A stretch of DNA of 46,388 bases from Methanobrevibacter sp. (GTDB lineage Archaea; Methanobacteriota; Methanobacteria; Methanobacteriales; Methanobacteriaceae): contig JAFRFD010000160.1 in assembly GCA_017434525.1 (NCBI GenBank), forward strand, positions 1 to 46,388. The letters are read 5' to 3'. Every line of letters starts with the position of its first letter. Within the stretch, counting starts at the first letter, position 1. The notes beneath the pieces are model-generated. The model did no database searches and was not told the DNA's origin. It saw only the letters and a list, made by a program, of their open reading frames with translations. The position numbers and the translations under genes were made by a program. Below, one piece after another: positions 1 to 8,177 of this stretch.

Positions 1-94
1 AAATACACAAAAATAACAAACTAAAATCTGATAAAAATAGAAAATACCCTTTAAAAATCCTATTTAATATAAGTACACCCATCTTGCAATTCAT

Positions 95-118
95 CCACGA
101 CTTTTACAGAAGTCGTGG
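95..118. repeat. Perfect 9-bp hairpin, possible IS200/IS605-type end
   Basis: The arms CCACGACTT and AAGTCGTGG are separated by a six-base loop. On the minus strand the stop codon of the 91-residue frame lies inside this hairpin. Short GTCGTGG hairpins are typical of subterminal ends of IS200/IS605-type elements and TnpB guide RNAs, so this may be a leftover element end. No TnpB or TnpA gene is visible in the window, so the assignment is inference. It could also be a simple terminator, although no long T tract follows it. Confidence 0.45.
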
Positions 119-379
119 TATTCTTGCATTATTAAGATAAAAATCAATGTTGTCTTTTGTAAACTTAAATGAATTTTTTCTTTCATCAATCAATTCATCA
201 TACAAATATAAGTAAATAATAAAATTTGAGAATTCCTTTTTAATGTAAGTGTGTGAAACTAATGAGGGAGCATAATTTGAAGATAATAGTTCCTCATTAA
301 TCATGTCAGTATTAAAATTATCTTTTTTAAATATTAAAATAAATTTCATATAATTAGTATTATTAATTTTTGTATTCAT
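104..379 (-). CDS. Small hypothetical protein (91 aa), doubtful
   Basis: A Lys/Asn-rich frame of 91 residues with no domain I recognise. The middle part is hydrophobic and aromatic (IIYLYLY near residue 55) but too short for a confident membrane segment. It starts at ATG with only a weak GGT just upstream; a second Met lies at residue 11. The last codons run into the hairpin at 95-118, so the tail may derive from an inserted element and the gene may be truncated. Composition fits the A+T-rich local DNA, so a chance frame is possible. Confidence 0.35.
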   Translation of the reverse strand: MNTKINNTNYMKFILIFKKDNFNTDMINEELLSSNYAPSLVSHTYIKKEFSNFIIYLYLYDELIDERKNSFKFTKDNIDFYLNNARIPRLL

Positions 380-479
380 ATACCTTATTCAAACTCATTA
401 CTATATTGGTAATGTGGATATCCATCAATTATAACAAAATTTAATTAGCCAAATCGATAAAAATAACATCGGTGAGTAC

Positions 480-1118
480 ATGTCTTTTAGTTTGGAAAGC
501 ATTGGAATGGAACCCGGAGCAAGATATGAGGCAATCTACACCACCATGAACAAGGATGGTGAGATGAACGCAGCTCCAATAGGCGTTAAATGTATTAACG
601 ATTATGATGTTGCAGCACGCATTTTTGAGGGAAGCAAAACCCTGGCCAATATCAAAGAGACTGGACTATTCGTCATTAACATAACTGACAATCCCAAGAT
701 ATATGCCGATGCACTTTACGGGAATCTGGAAAATCTTGAACTGGTTAAGGATGACGATATCGCATATCTTAAAAACGCTGATGCATACTTCATCTGTCTT
801 GTAAAATCAATAGAAGAAATGGATGCAAAAAAGGATCATGTAAATGAAGGTGCGAAAAGCTACATTGTCTTGGCCGAAAACATTAAGATTACAATAAATA
901 AGAAGGGTGCAAAAGCCCTCAACCGAGGATTATACTCATTTTTGGAATCACTCGTTGACTACACCCGCGTGGATATAATAGACGATGACAAAAAGACGGA
1001 ATACAAGAACCGCTTTTTGGAAAATGAACGTGTAATTGAAAGGGTCGCTGAAAGCGATGTCAAAGAGGCGATGGCAACCCTTAGAGAAAAGATGATTGAA
1101 AAGGGATTAGACTTATAG
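480..1118 (+). CDS. DUF447-family FMN-binding protein
   Basis: A 212-residue protein of the DUF447 family found in methanogens, a flavin-reductase-like split-barrel group that probably binds FMN. The N-terminal half has the family pattern: YEAIYTT near residue 17, an AAPIGV segment near 31, and the FEGSKTLANI stretch near 49. The C-terminal third is charged and helical. The ATG is preceded by GGTGA at good spacing. It forms a two-gene unit with the small winged-helix protein that begins 8 bp after its stop. Substrate and physiological role are unknown. Family assignment is confident; flavin binding is inferred from the fold class. Confidence 0.8.
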   Translation: MSFSLESIGMEPGARYEAIYTTMNKDGEMNAAPIGVKCINDYDVAARIFEGSKTLANIKETGLFVINITDNPKIYADALYGNLENLELVKDDDIAYLKNADAYFICLVKSIEEMDAKKDHVNEGAKSYIVLAENIKITINKKGAKALNRGLYSFLESLVDYTRVDIIDDDKKTEYKNRFLENERVIERVAESDVKEAMATLREKMIEKGLDL

Positions 1119-1126
1119 GTGATACT

Positions 1127-1306
1127 ATGGATAACAAAGAAAAAGTAATAGAAGCATTCAAGAATTCAGAAGAACCTTTAAACGCCAAAAAAGTCAGTGA
1201 ACTTTCAGGCGTTGAGAAAAAGGAAGTCGACAAAATCATGAAAGAATTGAAAAAGGATGAAACTATCGTTTCTCCAAAAAGATGTTATTGGACATTGAAT
1301 GAATGA
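1127..1306 (+). CDS. Small winged-helix DNA-binding protein (59 aa)
   Basis: A 59-residue protein that starts MDNKEKVIEA and ends YWTLNE. It reads as a minimal winged helix: helix 1 (VIEAFKNS), helix 2 (NAKKVSELS), a recognition helix (EKKEVDKIMKELKKD), then the wing (TIVSPKRCYWTL). The ATG has AGGTGAT at ideal spacing, overlapping the end of the DUF447 stop, so the two are cotranscribed and probably translationally coupled. It resembles stand-alone MarR/ArsR-like HTH proteins of methanogens. It may regulate its own operon or be an accessory subunit; the target is unknown. High Lys/Glu content is normal for this organism. Confidence 0.7.
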   Translation: MDNKEKVIEAFKNSEEPLNAKKVSELSGVEKKEVDKIMKELKKDETIVSPKRCYWTLNE

Positions 1307-1335
1307 TAATATCTTTTATTTTTATTTTTTTTAAA
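1307..1335 (+). terminator. T-rich archaeal terminator
   Basis: Directly after the small winged-helix gene the plus strand carries several T runs interrupted by single A bases, ending in eight T. There is no hairpin. This is the usual form of intrinsic termination in archaea and fits the end of the DUF447 operon before the next gene's own promoter. Confidence 0.5.
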
Positions 1336-1350
1336 TAAATTCAGTATGAA

Positions 1351-1360
1351 CTTATATATT
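1351..1360 (+). promoter_or_regulatory. TATA box for the flavoprotein gene at 1395
   Basis: CTTATATATT matches an archaeal box A. Transcription would start about 25 bp downstream, near 1380-1385, leaving a short leader that holds GAGGT before the ATG at 1395. It indicates that this gene has its own promoter. Confidence 0.5.
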
Positions 1361-1394
1361 CTTTTTTTAACAAATATTAGTTTGAGGTTAAAGA

Positions 1395-2843
1395 ATGGAC
1401 TATGACGTTATTTATATTGGAAGTGGAAATGCAGCCTGGCAAGGTGGCCGTTTTTTAAGAAAAGCTGGGCTTAAGATATTGATTGTTGAAGAAAGCCTAT
1501 ATGGCGGAGCATGTGCAAACAGGGGATGCAACTCAAAGGCACTCTTGGATGCACCATATGAAATCAAGGCTCTTGCAGATAACTTTGAAGGCGTTGGAAA
1601 ATCAGGCGATTTTGATGTGAACTGGTCTGATTTGATGAAATTTAAAAGAAAAAGAATAGCCGGAATGTCAACATTTCTCGACGGCAAATTCGATGAATAT
1701 GACCTTGATGTAGCCCACGGAAAGGGAATCATAATCGATGAACACACTGTCCAGGTTGGCGAAAGGCAGTTCACAACCGACAAAATCGTCATATGCACAG
1801 GATTGAAACCTGTAATTCCAGATATCAAGGGTAAGGAATATCTCCATGACAGCACTGACTATCTTGACATTGAAGAGCTTCCAAAACATGCAATCATTAT
1901 TGGAGCCGGATTTGTAGGAATGGAATTTGCATCAATTCTTGCCGAAGCAGGCCACGAGGCAGATGTGATTATCAGAGGAGATATGGCTCTGAAATACTTC
2001 CACCAGCCATATGTTCAAAAGGTCATAGACATTTTAAAGCAAAAAAACATCCGTTTCCACTTTAACCATACAGTAAAGGAAGTCATAAGCAATGTTGAAA
2101 TAGACAATCCTGAAGCCAAGGTTCTAAATGTTGCTTCAGCCCAAAATGCCGATGAATACCTAAGAGATCCTGAAGCTAAAATAGACAACAAGGCATATGA
2201 AAATGGATTTACGGTCATCCTAGATGATGGCGAAAGCATTACAGGAGATTATGTGGTTGCAGCAATGGGAAGAACTGCAAATGTGGAGGATATTGGCCTT
2301 GAAAATGTAGGCTTGACATATACCAGCAAGGGAATTAAGGTCAACGGACACCTGCAGACAGAAGTTCCCAACATATACGCTTCAGGAGATGTTGCAGACA
2401 CTGGAATTGCAAAGCTTGTAACGGTGGCTATTCATCATTCAAAATATCTTGCAAAAGAGTTATTGGGCGAGGCCGATGAAATCACATATCCTGTTGTTCC
2501 TGCAGTGGCATACACTATTCCAAGAATTGCAACCGTTGGAGTGCCGGCATATATAGCTGAAAAAAGTGATGAATATGATGTTCACACAATCAGATACGGT
2601 AATTCATATTCCTTGGAGCTTAAAAACGACAGGACAGCTGAGGCAAAGGTCATCACAGACAAGGACCTTCAGATTGTAGGTGCAGAGATATATGCCGCAG
2701 ATGCCGAAAACGTTGCAAACATGTTTGCATTCATCATCAACAAGAAGATAACATTGGAAGAGCTTGACTATATGATATATGCATTCCCTTCAAGCAGTTC
2801 AGTCTGTCTGTACAAACTGCACAATATCCATTATAAGTTCTAA
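1395..2843 (+). CDS. Class I pyridine nucleotide-disulfide oxidoreductase
   Basis: A 482-residue FAD/NAD(P) enzyme of the dihydrolipoamide dehydrogenase, glutathione reductase and mercuric reductase superfamily. Seen: an N-terminal FAD Rossmann motif (residues 9-20), the redox-active pair C40 and C45 in GGACANRGC, a second Rossmann GAGFVG at 170-175 for NAD(P)H, the ASGD FAD motif near 329-332, and a dimerisation domain. The C-terminus, where these enzymes normally carry an H-P-x4-E catalytic dyad, reads YAFPSSSS, so the usual acid-base His-Glu is missing. The substrate is therefore uncertain; it may be a thiol or disulfide reductase working by another route. GAGGT precedes the ATG and a TATA box lies upstream. 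Confidence 0.85.
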   Translation: MDYDVIYIGSGNAAWQGGRFLRKAGLKILIVEESLYGGACANRGCNSKALLDAPYEIKALADNFEGVGKSGDFDVNWSDLMKFKRKRIAGMSTFLDGKFDEYDLDVAHGKGIIIDEHTVQVGERQFTTDKIVICTGLKPVIPDIKGKEYLHDSTDYLDIEELPKHAIIIGAGFVGMEFASILAEAGHEADVIIRGDMALKYFHQPYVQKVIDILKQKNIRFHFNHTVKEVISNVEIDNPEAKVLNVASAQNADEYLRDPEAKIDNKAYENGFTVILDDGESITGDYVVAAMGRTANVEDIGLENVGLTYTSKGIKVNGHLQTEVPNIYASGDVADTGIAKLVTVAIHHSKYLAKELLGEADEITYPVVPAVAYTIPRIATVGVPAYIAEKSDEYDVHTIRYGNSYSLELKNDRTAEAKVITDKDLQIVGAEIYAADAENVANMFAFIINKKITLEELDYMIYAFPSSSSVCLYKLHNIHYKF

Positions 2844-2877
2844 AACATTGATTTAAGGCTTTAACATTCGGATTATC

Positions 2878-3603
2878 ATGATAAAGAGAGATTACATTCT
2901 AATTTTAATCTTATTGGTTGTCATTTTAGCGATAAGCATGGCCATCATAAGCGTTTCCACCCCGCTCAATCAAACAACTGTCAACAACTCCCTAAAAGAT
3001 CATGAAATATTGGCAAATGAATCTATTGGTTCTGTTGAAGTCATAAGAAACATTGGAAATCCTGATGGTCAAAAGATTGCATATGTGATCGGTGTTCATC
3101 CCTTGGAAAACGACACACATAAAACATTGCTCAAGATATTGCCAAATCTAACGGATTTGAACTGTTGCTATGACATTTATATGATTAATGTAACAAAGGA
3201 CGTTGGATATTATGGTGATGGCTCATCAGACGACAGTCCTGGAAGGCAAAACGGACAAAATCTTGCATTGAAATATGTCTATCCCCAAATCGCCAATGGA
3301 TCCTACAAGTTCGCTATCGATGTCCACTCCAACATAGGCGCTTATCCATATAAGACATTTGTTTTCAGCCCAGTTAAGGAGTCATTGGCGGGCCAATATG
3401 GGCATGTTATTGCAAATTCCACACAGAACATTTCCTATTACTCTCCGGATTCAACAACCAGCGGACCTTACCTTATAATTCCATTGAATGAAAAGGGAAT
3501 TCCTGCAATATATTTTGAAGAGTATAGCTTTGCACCACAAAGCGAAAAGGACGTGCACATGCTGGAACTCATTCATGCGATTGACAATCTCGATTTTTCC
3601 TAA
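2878..3603 (+). CDS. Membrane-anchored M14-type metallocarboxypeptidase-like protein
   Basis: A 241-residue protein with an N-terminal membrane anchor (residues 5-27) and an outward-facing domain. The domain carries the metal-site pattern of M14 zinc carboxypeptidases and succinylglutamate desuccinylase relatives: H74-x-x-E77 in GVHPLEND, a third ligand H150 in AIDVHSN, an Arg at 123 in PGRQNG, and the candidate catalytic Glu at 214-215 in IYFEEY. Several N-x-S/T sites suggest a surface protein. It is followed after 34 bp by a close paralogue, and a third copy lies at 11423-12142. The outside location and the pseudomurein wall of these methanogens suggest trimming of wall peptides; that role is inference. 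Confidence 0.65.
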   Translation: MIKRDYILILILLVVILAISMAIISVSTPLNQTTVNNSLKDHEILANESIGSVEVIRNIGNPDGQKIAYVIGVHPLENDTHKTLLKILPNLTDLNCCYDIYMINVTKDVGYYGDGSSDDSPGRQNGQNLALKYVYPQIANGSYKFAIDVHSNIGAYPYKTFVFSPVKESLAGQYGHVIANSTQNISYYSPDSTTSGPYLIIPLNEKGIPAIYFEEYSFAPQSEKDVHMLELIHAIDNLDFS

Positions 3604-3637
3604 AGCTTATAAATTTTAAAGATTAAAATTATGATTA

Positions 3638-4366
3638 ATGATTAGAAAAAGAATTTTTTTTATTGCAATACTAATAATACTTATTGTTTTTAGTGTCTTT
3701 GTCTTTGACCAGATTAAGGTAGGCCATGACAATGGTTCTAATAACGCAACTGAAATAACCCATGAAATCATTGGAAATGATTCCACCGGTAGTGTTGAGG
3801 TCATAAGAAATCTTGGAAATCCAGATGGTCAGAAAATGGCATATGTGGTTGGTGTTCATCCTTTGGAAAACGACACACACAAGACATTTCTCAAAATCTT
3901 CAAATCAATGAACAACCTTAACTGCTGCTATGATGTTTATATCATTAATGTGAGTGAGGATTTCAGTAAATATGGCGAGCTCCTGCCCGATGATCAGCCT
4001 GGAAGACAGACAGGACAGGATTTGGCATTAAAATATGTATATCCTGAAATTGTAAACGGAAGCTATAAGTTTGTCGCCGATATCCATGCCCATGGAGGGG
4101 CTTACGGTGAGCACAATACCTTCGTATTCAGTCCGGTTGAAGGCTCATCAGGTGAAAGCTATGGCCGCATCGTTTCAAACAACACTCAAAACATTTCTTA
4201 TTATGATCCTCAATTCACAACAAGCGGACCTTACCTTACTATTCCATTGAATGAAAAGGGAATTCCTGCAATCTATTTTGAGGAAAACAGTTTCATTTCC
4301 CAGTCCATTAAGGATGCCCACATGCTGGAGCTTATTAAATCAATCGACAGCTTGAAGATCAGTTAG
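3638..4366 (+). CDS. Membrane-anchored M14-type metallocarboxypeptidase-like protein (paralogue)
   Basis: A tandem paralogue of the preceding gene, 242 residues. It has a single N-terminal membrane helix (about residues 6-24) and the same metal-site residues: HPLEND, the DIHAHGG segment and YFEEN near the end. The stretch TSGPYL-x-IPLNEKGIPAIYFEE is nearly identical in the two proteins, so the duplication is either recent or under strong constraint. GCTTATAAATT about 28 bp before the ATG looks like a TATA box, so it is probably transcribed on its own as a leaderless message. There is no clear ribosome site. The DUF89 gene follows almost immediately. Confidence 0.65.
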   Translation: MIRKRIFFIAILIILIVFSVFVFDQIKVGHDNGSNNATEITHEIIGNDSTGSVEVIRNLGNPDGQKMAYVVGVHPLENDTHKTFLKIFKSMNNLNCCYDVYIINVSEDFSKYGELLPDDQPGRQTGQDLALKYVYPEIVNGSYKFVADIHAHGGAYGEHNTFVFSPVEGSSGESYGRIVSNNTQNISYYDPQFTTSGPYLTIPLNEKGIPAIYFEENSFISQSIKDAHMLELIKSIDSLKIS

Positions 4367-4377
4367 GTCGTGATACA

Positions 4378-5238
4378 ATCAAGGCTTATTATGAATGCGG
4401 ACCCTGTATATTGAGGCAGGTTAAGGAGGTCATTGACCTTTCAACCGAAGATGAGAAACTGAAGTTTGAACTTATGGAACACTGTATGGTTCATATGGCC
4501 ACAAACTTCAATGACAAAGCACAGCCGAATAGGATAGCAACTGAAGTCAACCAATACATCAAACAACAAACTAACTGTGAAGATGCATATTTCAAGCAAA
4601 AGGAATTAAGCAATGAGATTGCATTGTCCTTGCTTCCTAAGGTTAATGAGATTGTAAAGAAAGATGACTGCCTTGAAACCTATGTCAAAGCATCCATAGT
4701 TGGAAACATTCTTGATTTTGGAGCTTATAATATTGATACGGATTTCAAGGCATTGATTAAGGAGAATCTGGGCAGAACCCTAAGCATTAATGATATCGAT
4801 GAATTGGATAATGCATTGAATGCTCATGATAATGTTTTGTATATAGTTGACAATGCCGGTGAAATTGTATTTGACAGACTTTTAATTGAAAAAATAAAAA
4901 GCTATGATGTTGATGTGACAGTTGCTGTTATAAGCTCTCCGATAGTCAATGATGCCGGAAGAAAAGAGGCTGTTGAAGCTGGTTTGGATGAACTTGCAGA
5001 TATTGTTGATGTCGGAAGCGACATGGGTGGAATTGTAGAGGAAATGTTTTCGGATGAGTTCAAAGAAATATTCAAAAAAAGCAGTTTCATCATATCCAAA
5101 GGTATGGCGAATTATGAAGGATTGACTGAAATGGACTTGAATGAAAAAGATGTCTTCGCACTCCTTTGCGCCAAATGCAATCCTATTTCCAAAAGTCTGT
5201 CTGTTGACATTAACTCATTTGTCCTTAAAAAAATCTAA
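4378..5238 (+). CDS. DUF89 (ARMT1-like) protein with a noncanonical start
   Basis: A DUF89-family protein, a metal-dependent group that includes damage-control phosphatases and ARMT1. Seen: the DNAGEIVFD motif with D and N metal ligands near the middle, a VISSPIVNDA segment, SKGMANYEG, and LCAKCNP near the C-terminus. The conserved N-terminal YYECGPC motif lies upstream of the first ordinary start (TTG at 4411) and is in frame. Upstream of it there is no ATG, GTG or TTG before the stop at 4336. An ATC at 4378 stands at the position expected for a start, with GTGAT at exactly the spacing seen before other genes here. Either ATC is used, or this was ATG and has mutated, or translation begins at 4411 and loses the Cys pair. 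Confidence 0.75.
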   Translation: MKAYYECGPCILRQVKEVIDLSTEDEKLKFELMEHCMVHMATNFNDKAQPNRIATEVNQYIKQQTNCEDAYFKQKELSNEIALSLLPKVNEIVKKDDCLETYVKASIVGNILDFGAYNIDTDFKALIKENLGRTLSINDIDELDNALNAHDNVLYIVDNAGEIVFDRLLIEKIKSYDVDVTVAVISSPIVNDAGRKEAVEAGLDELADIVDVGSDMGGIVEEMFSDEFKEIFKKSSFIISKGMANYEGLTEMDLNEKDVFALLCAKCNPISKSLSVDINSFVLKKI

Positions 5239-6047
5239 TCCTTTTTGATTAGACCCTTTAATTCGTCTAATTTTGCATCCATTTTTCTGAGGCGATCATC
5301 ATATTCCTCAATCTTATTGTTAAAATGCCTTATTAGGATTGCAGAGGCCAGGGTAGCTGTACCCACTCCTGATAATATATAACCGCTCCAAACCAAAATA
5401 ACTCCATCTATCTTTCCGGGAATGGTCTTTCCCAGAACGGCATATCCATTACTTGTAAATGCATTTGAAACCATGACAAGTGAATCCAGTGGATTTACAG
5501 ATTCTGCAACTTGAGTAAATAAAAAGCTTAAAAAAACAATTGTAAACAGCAATAATATTGCAATTCCAAGGCCATTGGACTCGGTATACTCCCTAAATTT
5601 ATCAAAGTATATTTTTATCATGTACATGTATACCGGCACATGAATGAAATCCAAGAGTCCGACAAGAGTGTTTCCAAATATGACGTAGGTTAAGGAACCG
5701 AGAGGAATCAATAAGAAGGCTAGAATCTTATTTTTTAGGGATGTTTTATCCAGGCTGACAGCCACATATAATGAAAGGGCAATGTCAAATAGGGCCAGAT
5801 AATATACGTCAGTTCCAATGGTCATCAGCAAATATAGGATATTTACAAAAAACAATCCCATCATTATCAGGTAAAATAATTGCCTTAAAGAATGAATCTC
5901 TTCATCTGGGAAATATTCCTGGGGATTTAATATCTTATAGGATTTAAAATCTATTTTTTTATTAATGAAATTTATAACTAGAATTAAAACCAAATAAACA
6001 ATCAGTACCAAAATTAATTTTAAAATTTGTATGTTGCCGATTTCCAA
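5235..6047 (-). CDS. Multi-pass membrane protein, channel-like C-terminus
   Basis: A 270-residue integral membrane protein with about seven hydrophobic helices and a charged coiled-coil tail (residues 235-270, KIEEYDDRLRKMDAKLDEL). The segment SNAFTSNGYAVLG between two helices recalls the re-entrant filter loops of K+ channel and Trk-like proteins, but lacks a true TxGYG filter, so transport is only a guess. It starts at TTG with GGTG six bases upstream. It converges with the DUF89 gene and overlaps its last 4 bp. Confidence 0.55.
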   Translation of the reverse strand: MEIGNIQILKLILVLIVYLVLILVINFINKKIDFKSYKILNPQEYFPDEEIHSLRQLFYLIMMGLFFVNILYLLMTIGTDVYYLALFDIALSLYVAVSLDKTSLKNKILAFLLIPLGSLTYVIFGNTLVGLLDFIHVPVYMYMIKIYFDKFREYTESNGLGIAILLLFTIVFLSFLFTQVAESVNPLDSLVMVSNAFTSNGYAVLGKTIPGKIDGVILVWSGYILSGVGTATLASAILIRHFNNKIEEYDDRLRKMDAKLDELKGLIKKD

Positions 6048-6106
6048 TTAAAACACCTTTAATATTATTTTAAAACTATATGTATTAATAATTAAGTGAA
6101 GCCAAC

Positions 6107-6595
6107 TTACTTTGCACACCAGTGGTATGCTATTCTTGGTGATTTGTCCCTTACATATATTGTGCCGCATCTTTGAAAGCCATTTTTCTCAATCAATTTC
6201 TGCATTATTAAATTGCTTTTGTGAGTGTCTATTCTAATGTTTTCCCATAGACTCTTGCAATATCTTACAGCACAATTGAATATTTCGCCTACCTTGCCAT
6301 CACTTGCAATTCTATGTATTGTTACATACATATCATCGTTTAACCATTGGCCGTTTTCAATGTATTCATAGGTCGGTTCATCACCATCTAAAAGAGCAAA
6401 AACGCCGTGGGGAGTATCACCCTTACAGATTACATGGCATGTTCCATCTGCAATGTCCTGCTTGATCAAATCACGGCTTGGATAGGAATGTCCCCATTGG
6501 GTGGGATTTCCGGACTCTATCATGAAATCCTGTGCAGCTTTGTAGATGTCCATAATTTCATTTAAATCCTCAACATTGGCTTTTCTGACATACAT
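6107..6595 (-). CDS. GNAT-family N-acetyltransferase
   Basis: A 162-residue protein with the GNAT layout: N-terminal VRKANVEDLNEIMDIY, a central beta sheet (HVICKGDTPHGVFALLDGDEP), an acetyl-CoA-binding region after HRIASDGKVGEIF near residue 93, and a C-terminal NLIMQKLIEKNGFQRCG typical of motif B. The pyrophosphate loop is diverged from the classic Q/RxxGxG/A. Small-molecule GNATs of this type often acetylate amines or antibiotics; the substrate cannot be read from the sequence. It starts at ATG with GCGGGAT upstream. It lies 36 bp after the cysteine synthase gene on the same strand, so cotranscription is likely. Confidence 0.75.
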   Translation of the reverse strand: MYVRKANVEDLNEIMDIYKAAQDFMIESGNPTQWGHSYPSRDLIKQDIADGTCHVICKGDTPHGVFALLDGDEPTYEYIENGQWLNDDMYVTIHRIASDGKVGEIFNCAVRYCKSLWENIRIDTHKSNLIMQKLIEKNGFQRCGTIYVRDKSPRIAYHWCAK

Positions 6596-6630
6596 GGTTA
6601 TCCCGCAATGATTTTATTAGTTATATAAAA

Positions 6631-7590
6631 TTAGATTACTTCAAATCCAAGAAGTTTAATGTTATTGGAAATCAGTTTTGGATTGTCGTCAATCTCCTCG
6701 GACAGTTTGGTAGTTATGTATTTTTTATTGTCATCAGCAAAAACAGTAGCAATGTTCAAATTATCGCTGTCCATTATAACGCTGGCCAGGAAGTTTGCAC
6801 CACTTGAAATGCCAATGCCCAAACCGAATTCCTTGGCTATTCTTTTGGACATGTTAATTGCATCACAGTCATGAATCAAAACGATATCATCTATCAAATC
6901 CTGTTCTACAATACCTGGAATGAAGTCATCTCCTATTCCTTCAATCATGTGGGATCCCTCTTCCATTCCCATCTTAAGGATTGATAATGTGGATGGTTCG
7001 AGTGCGAATATTTTGGAATCAGGATTGTTGTCCTTTAATCTTTTGCCTATTCCCATCAATGTTCCTCCGGTACCGATTCCTGAGACGAAAGCATTGATTT
7101 CGGGAACGGCATCCAGGATTTCTTTGGCGGTTGTATTATATTGCGCTTCAACGTTTAATGGATTATCAAATTGGAGTGGTCTGAATGCATTGTTGTTTAT
7201 GGCAAACTCTTCAGCAAGTTTTAAGGCTCCTTTAAATCCGCCTTCTTCTTTGGATACGAGATGAACAGTGGCACCATACATTTCAATGATTTTTCTTCTC
7301 TCAAGAGATACCCAATCAGGCATGAAAATATGGACTTCATGGCCTAAAAGTGCACCCATTGCACTGAATGCTATTCCGGTATTTCCACTGGTAACCTCTA
7401 CAATTGTCTGGCCCTCAGCAAGATTGCCTAATTCCTTTTCCTTTTGAATTATATACAAAGCAATTCTGTCCTTTATGCTTCCGGAATAGTTGTAATATTC
7501 AAGTTTAGTATATATGCTACCTTGTTTGCCTTCATATTCATAGTCAATTTTAATCATTGGCGTATTGCCAACCAGCTTCTCGATATTCAT
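6631..7590 (-). CDS. cysK: Cysteine synthase-like PLP-dependent enzyme
   Basis: A 319-residue fold-type II PLP enzyme that makes L-cysteine from an activated serine and sulfide. Seen: the GNTPMIKI start motif, the PLP lysine K40 in NYSGSIKDR, the TSGNTG substrate loop near residue 66, the glycine-rich GTGGT phosphate loop in the middle, and GISSGAN near the C-terminus. The open frame extends 18 codons further upstream, but ATG at 7590 has GGAG at good spacing and gives the standard N-terminus MNIEKLVGNTP. A cystathionine beta-synthase-like or O-phosphoserine role cannot be excluded. The GNAT gene follows in the same direction. Confidence 0.85.
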   Translation of the reverse strand: MNIEKLVGNTPMIKIDYEYEGKQGSIYTKLEYYNYSGSIKDRIALYIIQKEKELGNLAEGQTIVEVTSGNTGIAFSAMGALLGHEVHIFMPDWVSLERRKIIEMYGATVHLVSKEEGGFKGALKLAEEFAINNNAFRPLQFDNPLNVEAQYNTTAKEILDAVPEINAFVSGIGTGGTLMGIGKRLKDNNPDSKIFALEPSTLSILKMGMEEGSHMIEGIGDDFIPGIVEQDLIDDIVLIHDCDAINMSKRIAKEFGLGIGISSGANFLASVIMDSDNLNIATVFADDNKKYITTKLSEEIDDNPKLISNNIKLLGFEVI

Positions 7591-7830
7591 AATCTCCAAT
7601 CCAAATTCAATAATAAAAAAACTAACATTGTTATTTATGTTCATTAAATATAAAATACTTTATCAATGGGTATATTATTTAATTTAACTAAGTTAATTAT
7701 GGAGTTAATCTATGGAAAATAATATAGTTATTGGATTGGATTGCCATAAATCATGAACAGTTCAACGTTAATATTTTAATATGTCAAATTTAATATAATA
7801 ATATATTTAATCAAAAAGGGAGGTAAAGAT

Positions 7831-8061
7831 ATGGCTGAGAAAAATATGATTGTTGCATTGATTCTTTCATTCCTATGGTCAGGATTAGGATTGATATACG
7901 CAGGAGATATGCAAAAGGGTATAATATTGGCTGTTGCGGCAGTGATAATATATCTGTTGTTCTGGTATGTATCCACAATATTCGGCATAGTCGTATTCAT
8001 TGTTTGGATCTATTCATTGTATGCAACCTACAAGGAAGTCCAAGCTGTCAACGGAGCTTAA
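7831..8061 (+). CDS. Small TM2-like membrane protein (76 aa)
   Basis: A 76-residue protein with two or three hydrophobic segments. The pattern LSFLWSGLGLIYAGDMQKGI resembles the TM2 domain (a glycine-rich hairpin with GxGxxYxG). The second segment spans about residues 31-65. The ATG is preceded by GGGAGGT. The role is unknown; small TM2 proteins often accompany other membrane systems. A hairpin with a T-rich tail ends the transcript. Confidence 0.6.
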   Translation: MAEKNMIVALILSFLWSGLGLIYAGDMQKGIILAVAAVIIYLLFWYVSTIFGIVVFIVWIYSLYATYKEVQAVNGA

Positions 8062-8070
8062 ACAATTTTT

Positions 8071-8112
8071 AACCATTCTTAGCAATGGTTTTTATTTTTC
8101 TTTTTTTCTTTT
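8071..8112 (+). terminator. Hairpin and T-tract terminator
   Basis: AACCATT and AATGGTT form a 7-bp stem around a 6-base loop (8071-8090), followed by more than 20 bases that are almost all T. It ends the small TM2-like gene and insulates it from the TetR promoter just downstream. Confidence 0.7.
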
Positions 8113-8125
8113 TAAATCAGTTAAC

Positions 8126-8134
8126 TTTATATAT
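8126..8134 (+). promoter_or_regulatory. TATA box of the TetR/radical SAM operon
   Basis: TTTATATAT matches archaeal box A. The predicted transcription start, about 25 bp downstream near 8155, falls inside the operator at 8151-8170, so a bound repressor would cover the start site. Confidence 0.6.
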
Positions 8135-8150
8135 CTTTAATTGAATAATA

Positions 8151-8170
8151 TACCTAACGAACGGTAGGTA
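8151..8170. promoter_or_regulatory. Palindromic TetR operator
   Basis: TACCTAACG and CGGTAGGTA form an inverted repeat around a central AA with one mismatch in the arms, ending 7 bp before the TetR start codon. Its length, symmetry and position fit a TetR-family homodimer site and imply autorepression of the operon. Seen: the dyad. Inferred: which protein binds it. Confidence 0.75.
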
Positions 8171-8177
8171 GGAAAAT

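Noticed and set aside
1412..1855. Open frame of 147 codons on the minus strand
   Set aside because: It lies fully inside the flavoprotein gene, has no ribosome site or domain, and is explained as a shadow of that gene.
7712..7756. Tiny frame of 14 codons beginning MENNIVIGLDCHKS, faintly like an IS110 transposase start
   Set aside because: Far too short, stops at once and shows no further transposase sequence or element ends.
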